From Jiangella alba (lineage in GTDB: Bacteria > Actinomycetota > Actinomycetes > Jiangellales > Jiangellaceae): DNA of 64,000 nt. Below the pieces are notes generated by a model that saw only the letters and a list, made by a program, of their open reading frames with translations, ran no database searches and was not told the origin of the DNA. A program made the position numbers and the translations under genes. This document shows positions 15,456 through 24,964 of the stretch, in pieces (the first letter of the stretch is position 1; each line of letters starts with the position of its first letter). The stretch is taken from NCBI RefSeq assembly GCF_900106035.1, contig NZ_FNUC01000004.1, positions 930,001 to 994,000 of the forward strand. The letters are read 5' to 3'.

Positions 15456-16499
15456 TCAGATCTCCTTCGTCAGCAGGAGGCTGCCCTGCCGGCGCTCGTA
15501 GCCGAGCCGGGTGTAGGTGCCGAGGGCGCCGCTCGGGTTGTCGGTGTCGACGTCGAGGCCGGCGTACTGCATGCCACCGGCGGCGTAGGCCCGCATGGCG
15601 GCCGTGAGCAGGGCGCCTGCCACTCCGCGGCCGCGCCACTCGCGCCGGACGGAGACGAGGTCGGTCCAGCCTTCGGTGAACCCCTGCGGCTCCCAGTCCT
15701 GGTCGTACGCCCCGGACATGAGGTAGCCGACGACCCGCCCGGTGCTCTCCTCGACGGCGATGAAGCTCCAGTCGGGCCGGAACTTCTCGCCGCCGACGAC
15801 ATCGACGGCCCAGGACTCGGCGTCGAACGGGCTGGAACCCCAGTGGTCGCGGGCGAACGACTCGTTGTGCGTGACGCGGACGTCCTCGTCGCGGTCTCGG
15901 GAGTAGGGCTCGATGCGCAGGCCGTCGGGCACGTGGCCGGCCGGCAGGTCGACGCCGAGGTCGCGGCGCATGTCGACGTACCAGCGGATGGGCGTGAAGC
16001 CGGCCGCTTCGGCCAGCCGGCGCGCCTCGGTGTGCGCTTCGTCGAGGTAGACCCGGATGCGGGCCGGCAGGTTCACCGTGGCCGCGGCCAGTTGCTGCCG
16101 CCCGCGCGCCTCGGACCACGCGAGCAACGCCCGCCCGAGGCCGCGGCGCCGGTATTCGGGGTGCACCGCGCCGAACAGCACCGGCGCCTGCGTGCCCTCG
16201 GTGACCGGCCGGTACACCGACCACGCATAGGCCCGGACGTTCCCGTCGGAGTCGAAGCCGGCGACGCTGTCGCGGACGGGATCGTGCCAGGCACCCTTGA
16301 ACCGGTCGGCCAGCTCGGACTTCGCCACCCGTTCGTTCGCGTCGTCGTGGACGTCGACGACCTGGCACAACGCGAACCAGGCCGGAATGTCGCCGGGCGT
16401 CAGCGGCCGCCACGTCAGGCCGGCGTCGGCGGGCAGGTCGGGCAGCACGGCCGGCGCCGCGGCCCGGACGGCGAGCGGTTCGAGGTCGTCGGTGCTCAC
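15456..16499 (-). CDS. Tandem-GNAT acetyltransferase
   Basis: A 347-residue protein with two GNAT folds. The first carries the acetyl-CoA motif 'VHPEYRRRGLGRALLAW' and the second 'VRREWRGRGVAGALLTAAM', matching the R-x-x-G-x-G/A signature. The arrangement is that of mycothiol-synthase (MshD)-like proteins and other actinobacterial double-GNAT enzymes, but MshD identity is not certain. The GTG at 16499 lacks a ribosome site and lies 7 nt after TACGGT, suggesting a leaderless mRNA; a GTG at 16508 is the alternative. Confidence 0.82.
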   Translation of the reverse strand: MSTDDLEPLAVRAAAPAVLPDLPADAGLTWRPLTPGDIPAWFALCQVVDVHDDANERVAKSELADRFKGAWHDPVRDSVAGFDSDGNVRAYAWSVYRPVTEGTQAPVLFGAVHPEYRRRGLGRALLAWSEARGRQQLAAATVNLPARIRVYLDEAHTEARRLAEAAGFTPIRWYVDMRRDLGVDLPAGHVPDGLRIEPYSRDRDEDVRVTHNESFARDHWGSSPFDAESWAVDVVGGEKFRPDWSFIAVEESTGRVVGYLMSGAYDQDWEPQGFTEGWTDLVSVRREWRGRGVAGALLTAAMRAYAAGGMQYAGLDVDTDNPSGALGTYTRLGYERRQGSLLLTKEI

Positions 16500-16560
16500 G
16501 CTGCACACCGTAGGCTCCGGCCGGGCGCGGAGCGAACGAATTTCCGGCCCGCCGAACCCG

Positions 16561-17505
16561 TCAGTCGGTGCCGAGCATCAGCGTCCACCACGAGTTGAGC
16601 AGCCCGCGCTCCACGCCGAGGCCGACGGACGTGTACGAGCAGTCGAGCAGCCGGTCGCGCTCCTCGCCGTCCCAGTCGCGCACGACCTGCTGGGCGTTGC
16701 GCAGCCCGCGTGCCAGGTTCTCGCCCACCGACGCGGTGTAGCCCACGGCGGCGGCGCGGTCCTCCGGCGTCTGCCCGTCCGGGTTGACGTGCGAGTAGTA
16801 GAACCGGTCGCGCATGTCGGCGCTGTGCTCGCGGGCGGCGGTGGTGAGCCGCGGGTCGATCCGCAGGTCCGGGCAGCCGGCGTCGGCGCGCGCCTGCTCG
16901 GCGGAGTCCAGCAGCTGCGCCTCGGACCTGGACAGGTCCAGCAGCGGCAGCTCGGGGTAATGCGGCGTCGGCTCCTCGGTCGGCTGGTCCGGCGGCTGGA
17001 TCGTGGGGTCGTCGCTGGGCGGCTCGTCGGTCGGCTCGTCGGACGGTTCGGTCGAGGGCTCCTCGGACGGCTCGTCCGACGGCTCGTCGGTCGGCTCGGA
17101 CGGCTGCGGCGTGTCGGGCTCGCGCGGCGGCGTCGTCGCGACGAGGTGATCGTCGGAGTCCTCGGCGTCCTGGCCGCTCGAGTCGTCGCCCGAGCCGCCC
17201 GATCCGTCGTCGGACTCGTCCGGGGACGGCGTCTCGGACCCGGACGGCGACGGGGTCTCGCCGGGCTCGGTGGGGCTGTCGGACGGCGTGGTGCCGGTGT
17301 CGGGTGTCGGCGTCTCGCCCGTCGTGAAGTCGTCGACCCGTGCCCCGCCGTCGGCGCGCGCGTGCAGCACCGGCGGGCCGTCCGTGATCGCCAGGATGAT
17401 CCCCGCGATCGCCAGCGAGCCGACGAGCAGCACCACGCCGACCCGGGCCAGCAGAGGCACATCCCGGACGCGCCGTTCTCCGTTTCGCGGCAGGTTCGAG
17501 CTCAC
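16561..17505 (-). CDS. Membrane-anchored CAP (SCP/PR1-like) domain protein
   Basis: A 314-residue protein. A short basic N-terminus and one membrane helix ('VGVVLLVGSLAIAGIILAI') are followed by a long acidic Ser/Thr/Glu/Asp/Pro linker with DEPS/EEPS repeats. The extracellular CAP domain has 'LTTAAREHSADMRDRFYYSHVNPDGQTPEDRAAAVGY', 'VGENLARG' and 'LNSWWTLMLG'. The GTG at 17505 is chosen because AAAGGA stands 8 nt upstream. CAP-domain proteins of this type are surface proteins of uncertain activity. The linker composition is typical of a cell-wall-crossing spacer. Confidence 0.85.
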   Translation of the reverse strand: MSSNLPRNGERRVRDVPLLARVGVVLLVGSLAIAGIILAITDGPPVLHARADGGARVDDFTTGETPTPDTGTTPSDSPTEPGETPSPSGSETPSPDESDDGSGGSGDDSSGQDAEDSDDHLVATTPPREPDTPQPSEPTDEPSDEPSEEPSTEPSDEPTDEPPSDDPTIQPPDQPTEEPTPHYPELPLLDLSRSEAQLLDSAEQARADAGCPDLRIDPRLTTAAREHSADMRDRFYYSHVNPDGQTPEDRAAAVGYTASVGENLARGLRNAQQVVRDWDGEERDRLLDCSYTSVGLGVERGLLNSWWTLMLGTD

Positions 17506-17732
17506 GGGGGCAGATCCTTTCCACCCGGGCCCGGCCGCACGCACCAGATCCCGGTCATTTCGCTGAGAACCGACATTCCGTAGCCATCGGCCAGTTTTGT
17601 CCAGGAACCACGCGTCTCAAACATCGATCAAGAAAGCCGGCATGAACAAGGACGGTCACGGAACGAGAGCGTCGAGGTCATACCGGTGAACACGCCGTCC
17701 GAAGAAGTTCCGCGGCCGCACCGTCGGCGAAG

Positions 17733-18176
17733 ATGTCTCGCATGAGCGAACAGCAGGAGCGGCTCGTCGTCGCGGCGGCCATCGTCGACGACCTCACGCT
17801 GCCGACGCGGCTGCTGACGGCGCGGCGCAGCGAACCACCGGAACTGGCCGGCGGCTGGGAGTTCCCGGGCGGCAAGGTCGAGGCGGGCGAGCGGCCGCTG
17901 GACGCGCTGCACCGCGAGCTGCGCGAGGAGCTCGGCGTCGCCGTCGAGGTCGGTGGCGAGATCACCGGGCCGCTGGACGGCCGGTGGCCGCTGGGGCCGG
18001 GGCTGACGATGCGGCTGTGGCTCGCCGTCGTCGCCGACGGTGTGCCGGCGCCGCTGGAGGACCACGACGAGCTGCGCTGGCTCGGTCCCGGCGAGTGGGC
18101 CGCGGTGCCGTGGCTGCCGGCCGACGTCGCGGTGGTGGAGGCGCTGATCGCGCGCTGCCCGTCGGCGCGGGTCTGA
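17733..18176 (+). CDS. NUDIX hydrolase (MutT-like)
   Basis: A 147-residue protein with a complete Nudix box, G-x5-E-x7-REVxEE-x-G type: GGKVEAGERPLDALHRELRE followed by ELG. The 'GGWEFPGGKVE' context is typical of MutT/8-oxo-dGTPase-like and (deoxy)nucleoside triphosphate pyrophosphohydrolases that sanitise the nucleotide pool. Starts at 17733 and 17742 (MSEQQ) are both possible. It is monocistronic, divergent from the CAP gene. Substrate not determinable from sequence. Confidence 0.9.
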   Translation: MSRMSEQQERLVVAAAIVDDLTLPTRLLTARRSEPPELAGGWEFPGGKVEAGERPLDALHRELREELGVAVEVGGEITGPLDGRWPLGPGLTMRLWLAVVADGVPAPLEDHDELRWLGPGEWAAVPWLPADVAVVEALIARCPSARV

Positions 18177-18265
18177 CGGCGGGGGTCTGGCGGCGCGGGT
18201 CCGGCGGCGCCGGGTCAACTGAGCGGTGGACGACGGCGCTCGCTCGCGGCATTAGCCTGGCCAGT

Positions 18266-18949
18266 ATGACGACCCAGCCCGACCCGATCGACCAGCCCCA
18301 GGAGCCGCACGTCCTGCCCGGTGTCCGCGCCTCCGACGACGAGCGCGAGCAGGTCGTCCAGGCGCTGTCGGAGCACGCGACGACGGGTCGGCTCACGCTG
18401 GCCGAGCTCGAGGAGCGCATCGGGCTGGCCTACCGGTCCGTCACCAGGGACGATCTCGCCCGGCTGACGGCGGACCTGCCGGGGTCGGGTGGGCTGGCGC
18501 CGGCGTCGAGCCCGGGGCCGGTCGTGCGCTCCGACTCCGGCCAGCGCCGCTCCGCGACCAAGTGGATCGTCGCGTTCATGGGCGGAACGGAGAAGCGCGG
18601 CCGGTGGCGGGCGGCCGAACGCATCAACGCGGTCGCCGTCATGGGCGGCCACGACATCGACCTGCGCCACGCCGAGCTCGACTCCGACGACACGACGATC
18701 GTCGCCATCACCGTCATGGGCGGCATGGACGTGTACGTGCCCGACACCATCGACGTCGAGGTCGGCGGGTTCTCGCTGATGGGCGGGACGGGCGAGCGTG
18801 GCAGCCGGCGACCGGCGCGGGCCGGTGCGCCGCGGATCAAGATCCTCGCCTACAACCTCATGGGCGGCATCGACGTGTGGCGGCTGCCGGAGGAGACCAA
18901 GGACATGCCGCTGAAGCAGGCCAAGAAGCTGGCCAAGCGCGCGGAGTGA
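18266..18949 (+). CDS. DUF1707 (SHOCT-like) protein with LiaF-like C-terminal domain
   Basis: A 227-residue protein. The N-terminal DUF1707 domain reads 'GVRASDDEREQVVQALSEHATTGRLTLAELEERIGLAYRSVT', typical of actinobacterial short helical regulatory/adaptor domains. The C-terminal half repeats the motif 'MGG' in beta strands ('AFMGGTEKRGRW', 'VAVMGGHDIDLRHAEL', 'ITVMGGMDVYVPD', 'LMGGIDVWRLP'). That is the cell-wall-active antibiotic response / LiaF-like fold. Role probably in envelope stress sensing; partner unknown. TAGCCT stands 7 nt before the ATG and there is no ribosome site, so the mRNA is probably leaderless. Confidence 0.85.
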   Translation: MTTQPDPIDQPQEPHVLPGVRASDDEREQVVQALSEHATTGRLTLAELEERIGLAYRSVTRDDLARLTADLPGSGGLAPASSPGPVVRSDSGQRRSATKWIVAFMGGTEKRGRWRAAERINAVAVMGGHDIDLRHAELDSDDTTIVAITVMGGMDVYVPDTIDVEVGGFSLMGGTGERGSRRPARAGAPRIKILAYNLMGGIDVWRLPEETKDMPLKQAKKLAKRAE

Positions 18950-19033
18950 CGGCGCGGCCGGGCGGCGCCCGGCAAGCCAAGGTGACCGGCGGCGGGCGCG
19001 GCGGCGGCCCCCGGGCCGGGGCGAGAGGGTGCG

Positions 19034-19180
19034 GCCCGCGAAAGCCCGGGCAAGCGGCGGCGACCCAGGCCGGACGAGCAGCGCGGCGGCGGCCCCCGGG
19101 CCCGGCGAGCTGGTGTAGCCCGCGAAAGCCCGGCAAGCGGCGGCGACCCAGGCCGGACGAGCGGCGCGGCGGCGGCGCGC
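19034..19180. repeat. Two 84-bp-spaced direct repeats in gene-free DNA
   Basis: A block of about 63 bp starting GCCCGCGAAAGCCCGG recurs at 19034 and 19118, differing by one base insertion and a few substitutions. The interval from 18950 to 19635 (686 bp) has very GC-biased sequence with no supportable gene. It holds these repeats and two hairpin terminators. Confidence 0.6.
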
Positions 19181-19391
19181 GGGGCCGGATGAGCAGCGAG
19201 GCGGTGGCCGGCAGAGCCGGATGAACGGCGGCCGGGCGAGCGGCGGGGCGGTGGCCTGGCAGGGCCGGACGAACGGCGAGGCGGCCGGGCGCGGAGTGCG
19301 GCACGCGGGCGACCGACCGACGCCGGGCGGGCCGGACCAATCCGGAGGCGCCGGCCGTCTGGCGGCAGGCGTCCCGTCGGTGGACATAGGG

Positions 19392-19426
19392 CGGCCCCGC
19401 AGGCCGGGCACGGACCTGCGGGGCCG
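19392..19426. terminator. Hairpin terminator
   Basis: A perfect 12-bp stem (19392-19403 with 19415-19426) and 11-nt loop, followed on the plus strand by GTCTATAT. It is placed to end transcription from the DUF1707 gene side. Confidence 0.65.
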
Positions 19427-19583
19427 GTCTATATCCGGGACAGCTCCCCCGTGGAAGCGCCCGTGGGCGAGCGCGGGATGCGAGGCGGTGGAGGACTACC
19501 TCGTGTCCTGCGCTGGCTCAAACACTAGGCAGCCCCGCTTTCAGATCGCTTTCATCGCGCATTCACTGCTGGTCAGCGCGGAA

Positions 19584-19621
19584 ACGGCCCCGGTCCCCGC
19601 GGGTTGCGAGGCCGGGGCCGT
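19584..19621. terminator. Hairpin terminator of the S1 protease gene
   Basis: ACGGCCCCGG pairs with 19612-19621 (10-bp stem, 18-nt loop) just beyond the stop codon of the minus-strand protease gene. On that strand it is followed by TTTC. Confidence 0.6.
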
Positions 19622-19635
19622 GGTGCTGACTGACG

Positions 19636-21864
19636 TCAGGCGGTGCTGCCGTTGCGGCGGGCGCGGATCGCGATCGCGGCGCCGCCCAGGGCGAGCAGCG
19701 CGACGCCGACCACGATCATCCAGACGTTGGACGAACCGGTGTCGGGGAGCTCGTCGCCGTCCTCGTCGCCCTCGTCGTCGCCGGCTGCGACGGTGAAGGA
19801 GACCGAGGTCTCGGACGCGGTGAGCTCCGGGTCGCCGCCCTCGACGGCCGCGGAGGCGGTGAGCGTGTACTCACCGTTCTGCAGCGCCTCGTCGGGGGTG
19901 AACGTCCAGGCGCCGTCCTCGCCGATCTCGAGCTCGCCGGCCCACTCGTCGGCGGCGGTCTGAACCCGCTCCGACGACTCGGTGACGGTGCCCTCGATGG
20001 CCAGCGTCAGCTCGGCACCCGGGTACACGGTGCCGTTGAACGTGACGTCGCCGGTGACGGTGGCGCCGTCCTCCGGCTCGGCGATGGTGACCGCCGGCAC
20101 GGTGATGCCGAGGCCGGCGACCGTGGCGGACTGGGTGTCACCCTCGAAGGACTGCGTGACGGTGGCGTCGAACCGCTCGCCGACCGGCAGGTCCGCCGAC
20201 GGCTCGATGGTCCAGGCGCCGTCGTCGCCGACGGTGGCCTCGCCGTAGGTCTCGTCGCCGACGGTCAGGGTGACCGTGGCGCCGGGCTGGCCGGTGCCGG
20301 TGAAGCTCGGCCGGGCGTTGCCGGTGGTCTGGCCGTCGGTGGGCGACGCGACCGTGAGCGCCTCGGCCTGCACCTCGGTGGAGGTGAAGGAGCCCTCGAC
20401 GGTCTCGGACCGGGAGAAGTTGCCGTACGAGGCGGTGACCTCGTAGGTGTGCTCACCCGGCGCGAGGTCGTCGGTGACGGCGACGGAGAACGTGCCGTCG
20501 TCGCTGACGCGCCCCTCGTAGGTGGTCTCGCCGTCGACGACCACGCTGACCTTGTGGGTCGAGCGGGCGCCTTCGACGGTGCCGGTGAAGGCCGGCCGCG
20601 GGCCGGTCTCGGCGCCGTCCTCGGGCGAGGTGACGACCGGGGTGGCCACGGCGACCGCAAGCTCCCAGTCGCCGCCCAGCAGCGTCAGCGCGTTGTACTG
20701 GCCGGTGGCCAGCGAGTAGCCGATGCTGAAGTCGCCGTCGCTGTTGGGCTCCTGCGCCGGGTTCCAGCTGTCGCAGTCGGTGCGACCGTCGTGCGTCGAA
20801 CCGGAGTTGACACCCAGGGCGTAGTTGCCGACGACGACCGAGCCGCCGCTGTCGCCGCCCAGCATGCAGGCGTTGAAGATGAAGCCGGTGACGTTCTGCT
20901 CACCGACCGGCGTGCTCTGCACCGGGACCAGCACCTCGCCGCAGGTCCAGCCCGAGGTGGCGCCGGACTTGCAGGCCTGGGCGCCGGCGACGGCGTCGAT
21001 CGGGCCGCGGATCGTGACGGAGGCGTCGTCGGGCGCGCCCGAGCCGCCGCCCCAGCCCGCGACCTGCGGGACCGCGGTCCAGTCGGGGTTGGTGATGTCG
21101 ACCAGACCACCGTCGTGCTCGTTGCCGTAGTGGAACGAGCCCGGCACGAACTCGCCGAGGTCGGGGCCGGGGAACTCCGCCGCCCAGTCCTCGGTGGCCC
21201 AGATCGGGCCGTCGAGCTCGATGTGGTGCACCGGGTAGGTGAACTGCTCGCCGGTGGCTTCGTCGACGCCGCAGTGACCCGCGGTGAGGTACCGCGAGTT
21301 GCCGTCGGGGTCGTAGCCGCTGAACCCGACGGAGCACCGGCTGAGGTCGAACGCGCCGGTCTCGTCGGGCTCGCTGATCTGGTACGCGTAGCCGTAGCCG
21401 CCCTTGTGGTCGCGGGCCGGCTGGACTTCGCGCTCGGTCTTCAGAGCGTCCAGCGGGCCGACGACGACCTGGGCGCCGGTGGCCTCGACGGCAGCGGCGT
21501 CGGAGTCGCTGCCGACATTGATGGTGACGGTCTGGCCGTCGATCGAGGCGCCGAGAACGTCGACGCCACGGTCGCGCAGCACGGTGGCCGCGTCGGACGC
21601 GGCGCGAGCCCGCTCGGCGTTGGCCAGGTACTGCTCGGGAGCGACGCCGAGATCGCGCTCGATCGCCTCCCGCAGAGTGGCCGGCAGCTGTGCTGCCAGC
21701 TCGATGAAGTCGTCGGCGGCGAAGGTCGGGACGGTCACCGGGATCTGTTCGTCGGCCTGGGCCGCGGTGCTGGAGGCGAAGACGCCACCACCCACCACGG
21801 CCGAGGCGACGAGCACCCCGGCGAACCGTGCCGCGCCTCGCCGACGCGGCAGCATTGCGCTCAC
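19636..21864 (-). CDS. Secreted S1-family serine protease with Ig-like repeats and LPDTG cell-wall anchor
   Basis: A 742-residue preproprotein. The signal peptide ends near AQA-DEQ (residues 35-40), and a propeptide-like helical region follows (about 45-150). The chymotrypsin-fold catalytic domain has His197 in 'YLTAGHCGV', Asp251 in 'HDGGLVDI' and Ser339 in 'GGDSGGS', with cysteines placed as in alpha-lytic/streptogrisin (S1E-type) proteases. Several bacterial Ig-like domains follow, then an LPDTG motif at about 706, a hydrophobic helix and the basic tail RARRNGSTA: a sortase signal. The GTG at 21864 is chosen for its GGAG at 5-nt spacing. Known S1E relatives are usually free-secreted; the wall anchor is less usual. 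Confidence 0.88.
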   Translation of the reverse strand: MSAMLPRRRGAARFAGVLVASAVVGGGVFASSTAAQADEQIPVTVPTFAADDFIELAAQLPATLREAIERDLGVAPEQYLANAERARAASDAATVLRDRGVDVLGASIDGQTVTINVGSDSDAAAVEATGAQVVVGPLDALKTEREVQPARDHKGGYGYAYQISEPDETGAFDLSRCSVGFSGYDPDGNSRYLTAGHCGVDEATGEQFTYPVHHIELDGPIWATEDWAAEFPGPDLGEFVPGSFHYGNEHDGGLVDITNPDWTAVPQVAGWGGGSGAPDDASVTIRGPIDAVAGAQACKSGATSGWTCGEVLVPVQSTPVGEQNVTGFIFNACMLGGDSGGSVVVGNYALGVNSGSTHDGRTDCDSWNPAQEPNSDGDFSIGYSLATGQYNALTLLGGDWELAVAVATPVVTSPEDGAETGPRPAFTGTVEGARSTHKVSVVVDGETTYEGRVSDDGTFSVAVTDDLAPGEHTYEVTASYGNFSRSETVEGSFTSTEVQAEALTVASPTDGQTTGNARPSFTGTGQPGATVTLTVGDETYGEATVGDDGAWTIEPSADLPVGERFDATVTQSFEGDTQSATVAGLGITVPAVTIAEPEDGATVTGDVTFNGTVYPGAELTLAIEGTVTESSERVQTAADEWAGELEIGEDGAWTFTPDEALQNGEYTLTASAAVEGGDPELTASETSVSFTVAAGDDEGDEDGDELPDTGSSNVWMIVVGVALLALGGAAIAIRARRNGSTA

Positions 21865-22084
21865 AAATTCTCCAAATACTCCACTTGACATGGCGTTGCC
21901 CGGAATCGCCCATTCAGTCGGAATCTGGCGTCTGACGTGCGGAAACCCGGGCGAGATCACGGTACACAAGACCGCCTCGACGTGAGGGCACCATCGCCAA
22001 CTGGTCACATTGAATTCGCGGAACAATTCTCCCGAGAGAACAACGAGATAGCGTTTGTCAGCGCAAATCCGGACAAGGCCGGGA

Positions 22085-24964
22085 TCAGCGTCCGGCGCCG
22101 GCCAGCGTCAGCTCGGCCCGGGCCTCCGCGGCCAGCCGGACGTGCCGGTTCTCGACGGCGACCGCGACGGCGTCGGCGGCGGCCCGGCGCCCGTCGGCGC
22201 CGAAGTGGCGCAGCGTCCGCGCGGTGTCCAGGAGCGACAGCGCCCGCATCCACGTCGAGCCGAGCGCGACGGCGATGTCGACCGCCTGCCGGCACGACCG
22301 CAGCGCCGCGTCGCGGTCGCCGGCGGCCCGGTGCACCGCGGTCGTCACCGCCGCGGCGTAGTGCGCGTCGTACGACACCGGCGCGGGGGTCTCGACGGCG
22401 TCGGCGGCGGCGAGGTCGGCGCGGGCGTCGGCGCACCGGCCGAGTCCGGCATACGCCCGGGCGCGGGTGCGCAGGCAGCGGGCCCGGACCTGGGCCGACA
22501 GGAACTCGCGGTCGGCCACGCAGGCCGCGATGACGTCGACGGCGTCCTGGTAGCGGCCCGCCTCGACGTGGATGCAGGCCTGGTTCTCGAACATGATCAG
22601 CTCGCCGTACCGGTCGCCCAGCTCGCGGCGCAGCCGGACGGCGTGGTCGGCCGCCGCGACCGCCTCGTCCAGCCGGTGCTGCGCCGCCAGGGTCAGCGTG
22701 AGGTTCGTCCACGCGGCGGCCGTGATGCCGGGATGCGACGGCGGCGTGGCCGCGGCGAGCACCGTCCGCGCCGCCTCCTCGTCGTCGCCGCTGTCGCAGC
22801 ACTCGCGCGCGACCGCGTCGAGCAGCACCAGCAGCCCGGCCGCGTGGTCGACCGCCGGGTACTCGCCGGCGGCCAGCTCGGCCCGGGCCAGCGCGACCAG
22901 CTGGGTGCGGCGCGGGTGCAGCCAGGCGTGGATCTCGGACCGGTCGGCGAACGGCCGTCCAGGCGGGCAGTCGTCGGGCGGCTCCGGCACCCCGGGAACG
23001 CTGTCGACGGGACGCAGCCGCAGCCGGGCGTTGCGCAGCGTCAGCAGCAGGTGCCCGAGCAGCCGATGCCGCGCCGCCTTGGCCGCGACCGGGTCGGCCA
23101 CGGCGCGGATGTGGTCGTCGACGAGGTCGTGCCAGCCGTAGCCGCCGCCGGGGGCGGCTTCGAGCAGCCGGATGTCGGCCAGCCGGTCCAGCAGCCGCCG
23201 CGCGTCGTCGACGTCGACCTCCCAGACGACGGCGGCGGTCTCGGCCTCGACGGTGGCGCCGGTCAGCGCCGCCAGCAGCCGGTATCGCTGTGCCTGGACG
23301 GGCTGCAGGCTGACGTAGGTGGCGTCGAGCATCGCGCGGACGGCCAGCCCGCCGGCCCGCAGCTCGCCGAGGCGGTCGCCGTCGCTCAGCCGCCCGGCGA
23401 AGTGCTCGATCGGCCACGCCGGGCGGGTGGCCAGCCGGCCCGCGGCGATGCGGACGGCCAGTGGCGACCCCGCGCACCGGTCCAGGACGGCGGTCGTGGC
23501 GCCGGGCTCGGCGGCCAGGCGGTCGGCGCCGACGACGGACGCCAGCAGCTCGCGTGCCTCCGGCTCGGAGAACATGCCGAGGTCGGCCCGCGCGTCGGCG
23601 GGGAGGTCGGGGATCCGCCGCCGGCTGGTGACGATGACGGCGCACCCCGACTCCGCCGGCAGCAGCGAACCGACGGTGTCGGGGTCGGCGTCGTCCATGA
23701 GCACCAGCAGCCGGCGGCCGGTGCACAGGCGCCGGAACAGCTCCGCGCGCTCCAGCGGGCACGGCGGGAGGTCAGGGCCGCCGACGCCGAGCGCGCGCAG
23801 CAGCCCGGCCAGCGCGTCGGTGCCGAGCGCGGCGGCGTCGCTGCTGGTGCGGAGGTCGGCGAAGAGCTGGCCGTCGGGGTAGCGGTCGAGCACCTCGTGC
23901 GCCACGCGCAGCGCCAGCGTCGTCTTGCCGGTGCCGCCGGGGCCGGACACGACCACCGTCCGGCAGCGGCCCGCGGGCGCTGCGTCGTCGCGCAGGGCGG
24001 CGGTGAGCGTGGCGACCTCCTCGGCGCGGCCCACGAAGGACGGCGGCCGGGACGGCAGCTGAGCGGGCCGGGTGCCCGGACCGGCGGGCACGGCGACGGG
24101 CGCCGGCCTCGGCTCGGCGGACGGCCCGGACGGCGCCGCGGCGAGGCCCCGGGCGTCGTCGGGTGCGGCGAGGTCGTCGCCGGTGAGCAGCCGGGCGTGC
24201 AGCGCGGCCAGCTCCGGGCCGGGACGGCGTCCGGCGGCACGCAGCGCCTGGATGGTGCCGTGGAAGACGCCGAGCGCGTCGCCCTGACGGCCCTCGCGGT
24301 AGAGCGCGATCATCAGCTGGCCGGCGGCACGCTCGCGCTCCGGGTACGCGTTCACCAGCGCCCTCAGTTCGCGGATGACGCCGTCGTCGGGACCGTGCAG
24401 CGCCAGCCGCAGCTCGTGCGCCCGCTCGGCCACCGACAGCACCTCGTCCAGCAGCGACGGCGCCGTCTGGCGGGTCAGGACGTCGGGCCAGAGGCCGGCC
24501 AGCGGGTTGCCCCGCCACAGCAGCAGCGCCTGGTCCAGCAGGGCCAGCCGCCCGGGGAGGTCGCCGAGGGCGCGCGCCGCCGCGGACAGCCCGCGCAGCC
24601 GTGTCACGTCGACGACGTCGGGCGGCAGCTCGAGGCGGTAGCCGTCGCCGGTGGACTCGACCGCGGTGCGGCCCAGCACCGCCCGCACCCGGGTGACGTG
24701 CGTCTGCAGCGCGGCCCGCGGGTGCTCGGGTTGCGCGTCGGGCCAGAGCAGCCGGGCCAGCGTGCCGTGCGAGACGACCCCGCCAGGACGCAGCGCCAGC
24801 GCCGCGAGCACCACCGCCGGCCGCCCGGACGGCACCGGCACCGGCTGGCCGTCGCGGCGCACCTCGACGGCGCCGAGCAGCCGGATGTCCAGCTGGGCGC
24901 CGGGCTCCGCGACCTCGCCCGGACCGCCGTGCGGCCCGGCCTCGAGGTCACGGGTGTGGGTCAC
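22085..24964 (-). CDS. AfsR-type SARP regulator (BTAD, NB-ARC, TPR)
   Basis: 959 residues: OmpR-like winged-helix DNA-binding domain (about 26-115), bacterial transcriptional activation domain (about 120-265), NB-ARC ATPase with Walker A GPGGTGKT (341-348) and a 'LLVLMDDADP' Walker B, then a long C-terminal tetratricopeptide region. This is the architecture of AfsR and related SARP/STAND regulators that activate secondary metabolism or development genes. The GTG start overlaps the stop of the upstream SARP gene by 4 nt, so both are made from one mRNA. The secreted protease gene follows about 220 nt downstream on the same strand. Confidence 0.9.
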   Translation of the reverse strand: MTHTRDLEAGPHGGPGEVAEPGAQLDIRLLGAVEVRRDGQPVPVPSGRPAVVLAALALRPGGVVSHGTLARLLWPDAQPEHPRAALQTHVTRVRAVLGRTAVESTGDGYRLELPPDVVDVTRLRGLSAAARALGDLPGRLALLDQALLLWRGNPLAGLWPDVLTRQTAPSLLDEVLSVAERAHELRLALHGPDDGVIRELRALVNAYPERERAAGQLMIALYREGRQGDALGVFHGTIQALRAAGRRPGPELAALHARLLTGDDLAAPDDARGLAAAPSGPSAEPRPAPVAVPAGPGTRPAQLPSRPPSFVGRAEEVATLTAALRDDAAPAGRCRTVVVSGPGGTGKTTLALRVAHEVLDRYPDGQLFADLRTSSDAAALGTDALAGLLRALGVGGPDLPPCPLERAELFRRLCTGRRLLVLMDDADPDTVGSLLPAESGCAVIVTSRRRIPDLPADARADLGMFSEPEARELLASVVGADRLAAEPGATTAVLDRCAGSPLAVRIAAGRLATRPAWPIEHFAGRLSDGDRLGELRAGGLAVRAMLDATYVSLQPVQAQRYRLLAALTGATVEAETAAVVWEVDVDDARRLLDRLADIRLLEAAPGGGYGWHDLVDDHIRAVADPVAAKAARHRLLGHLLLTLRNARLRLRPVDSVPGVPEPPDDCPPGRPFADRSEIHAWLHPRRTQLVALARAELAAGEYPAVDHAAGLLVLLDAVARECCDSGDDEEAARTVLAAATPPSHPGITAAAWTNLTLTLAAQHRLDEAVAAADHAVRLRRELGDRYGELIMFENQACIHVEAGRYQDAVDVIAACVADREFLSAQVRARCLRTRARAYAGLGRCADARADLAAADAVETPAPVSYDAHYAAAVTTAVHRAAGDRDAALRSCRQAVDIAVALGSTWMRALSLLDTARTLRHFGADGRRAAADAVAVAVENRHVRLAAEARAELTLAGAGR

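Noticed and set aside
18950..19440. Open frames on both strands in the 19-kb gap
   Set aside because: Low-complexity Gly/Arg/Ala translations over repeated DNA, without ribosome sites or recognisable domains.
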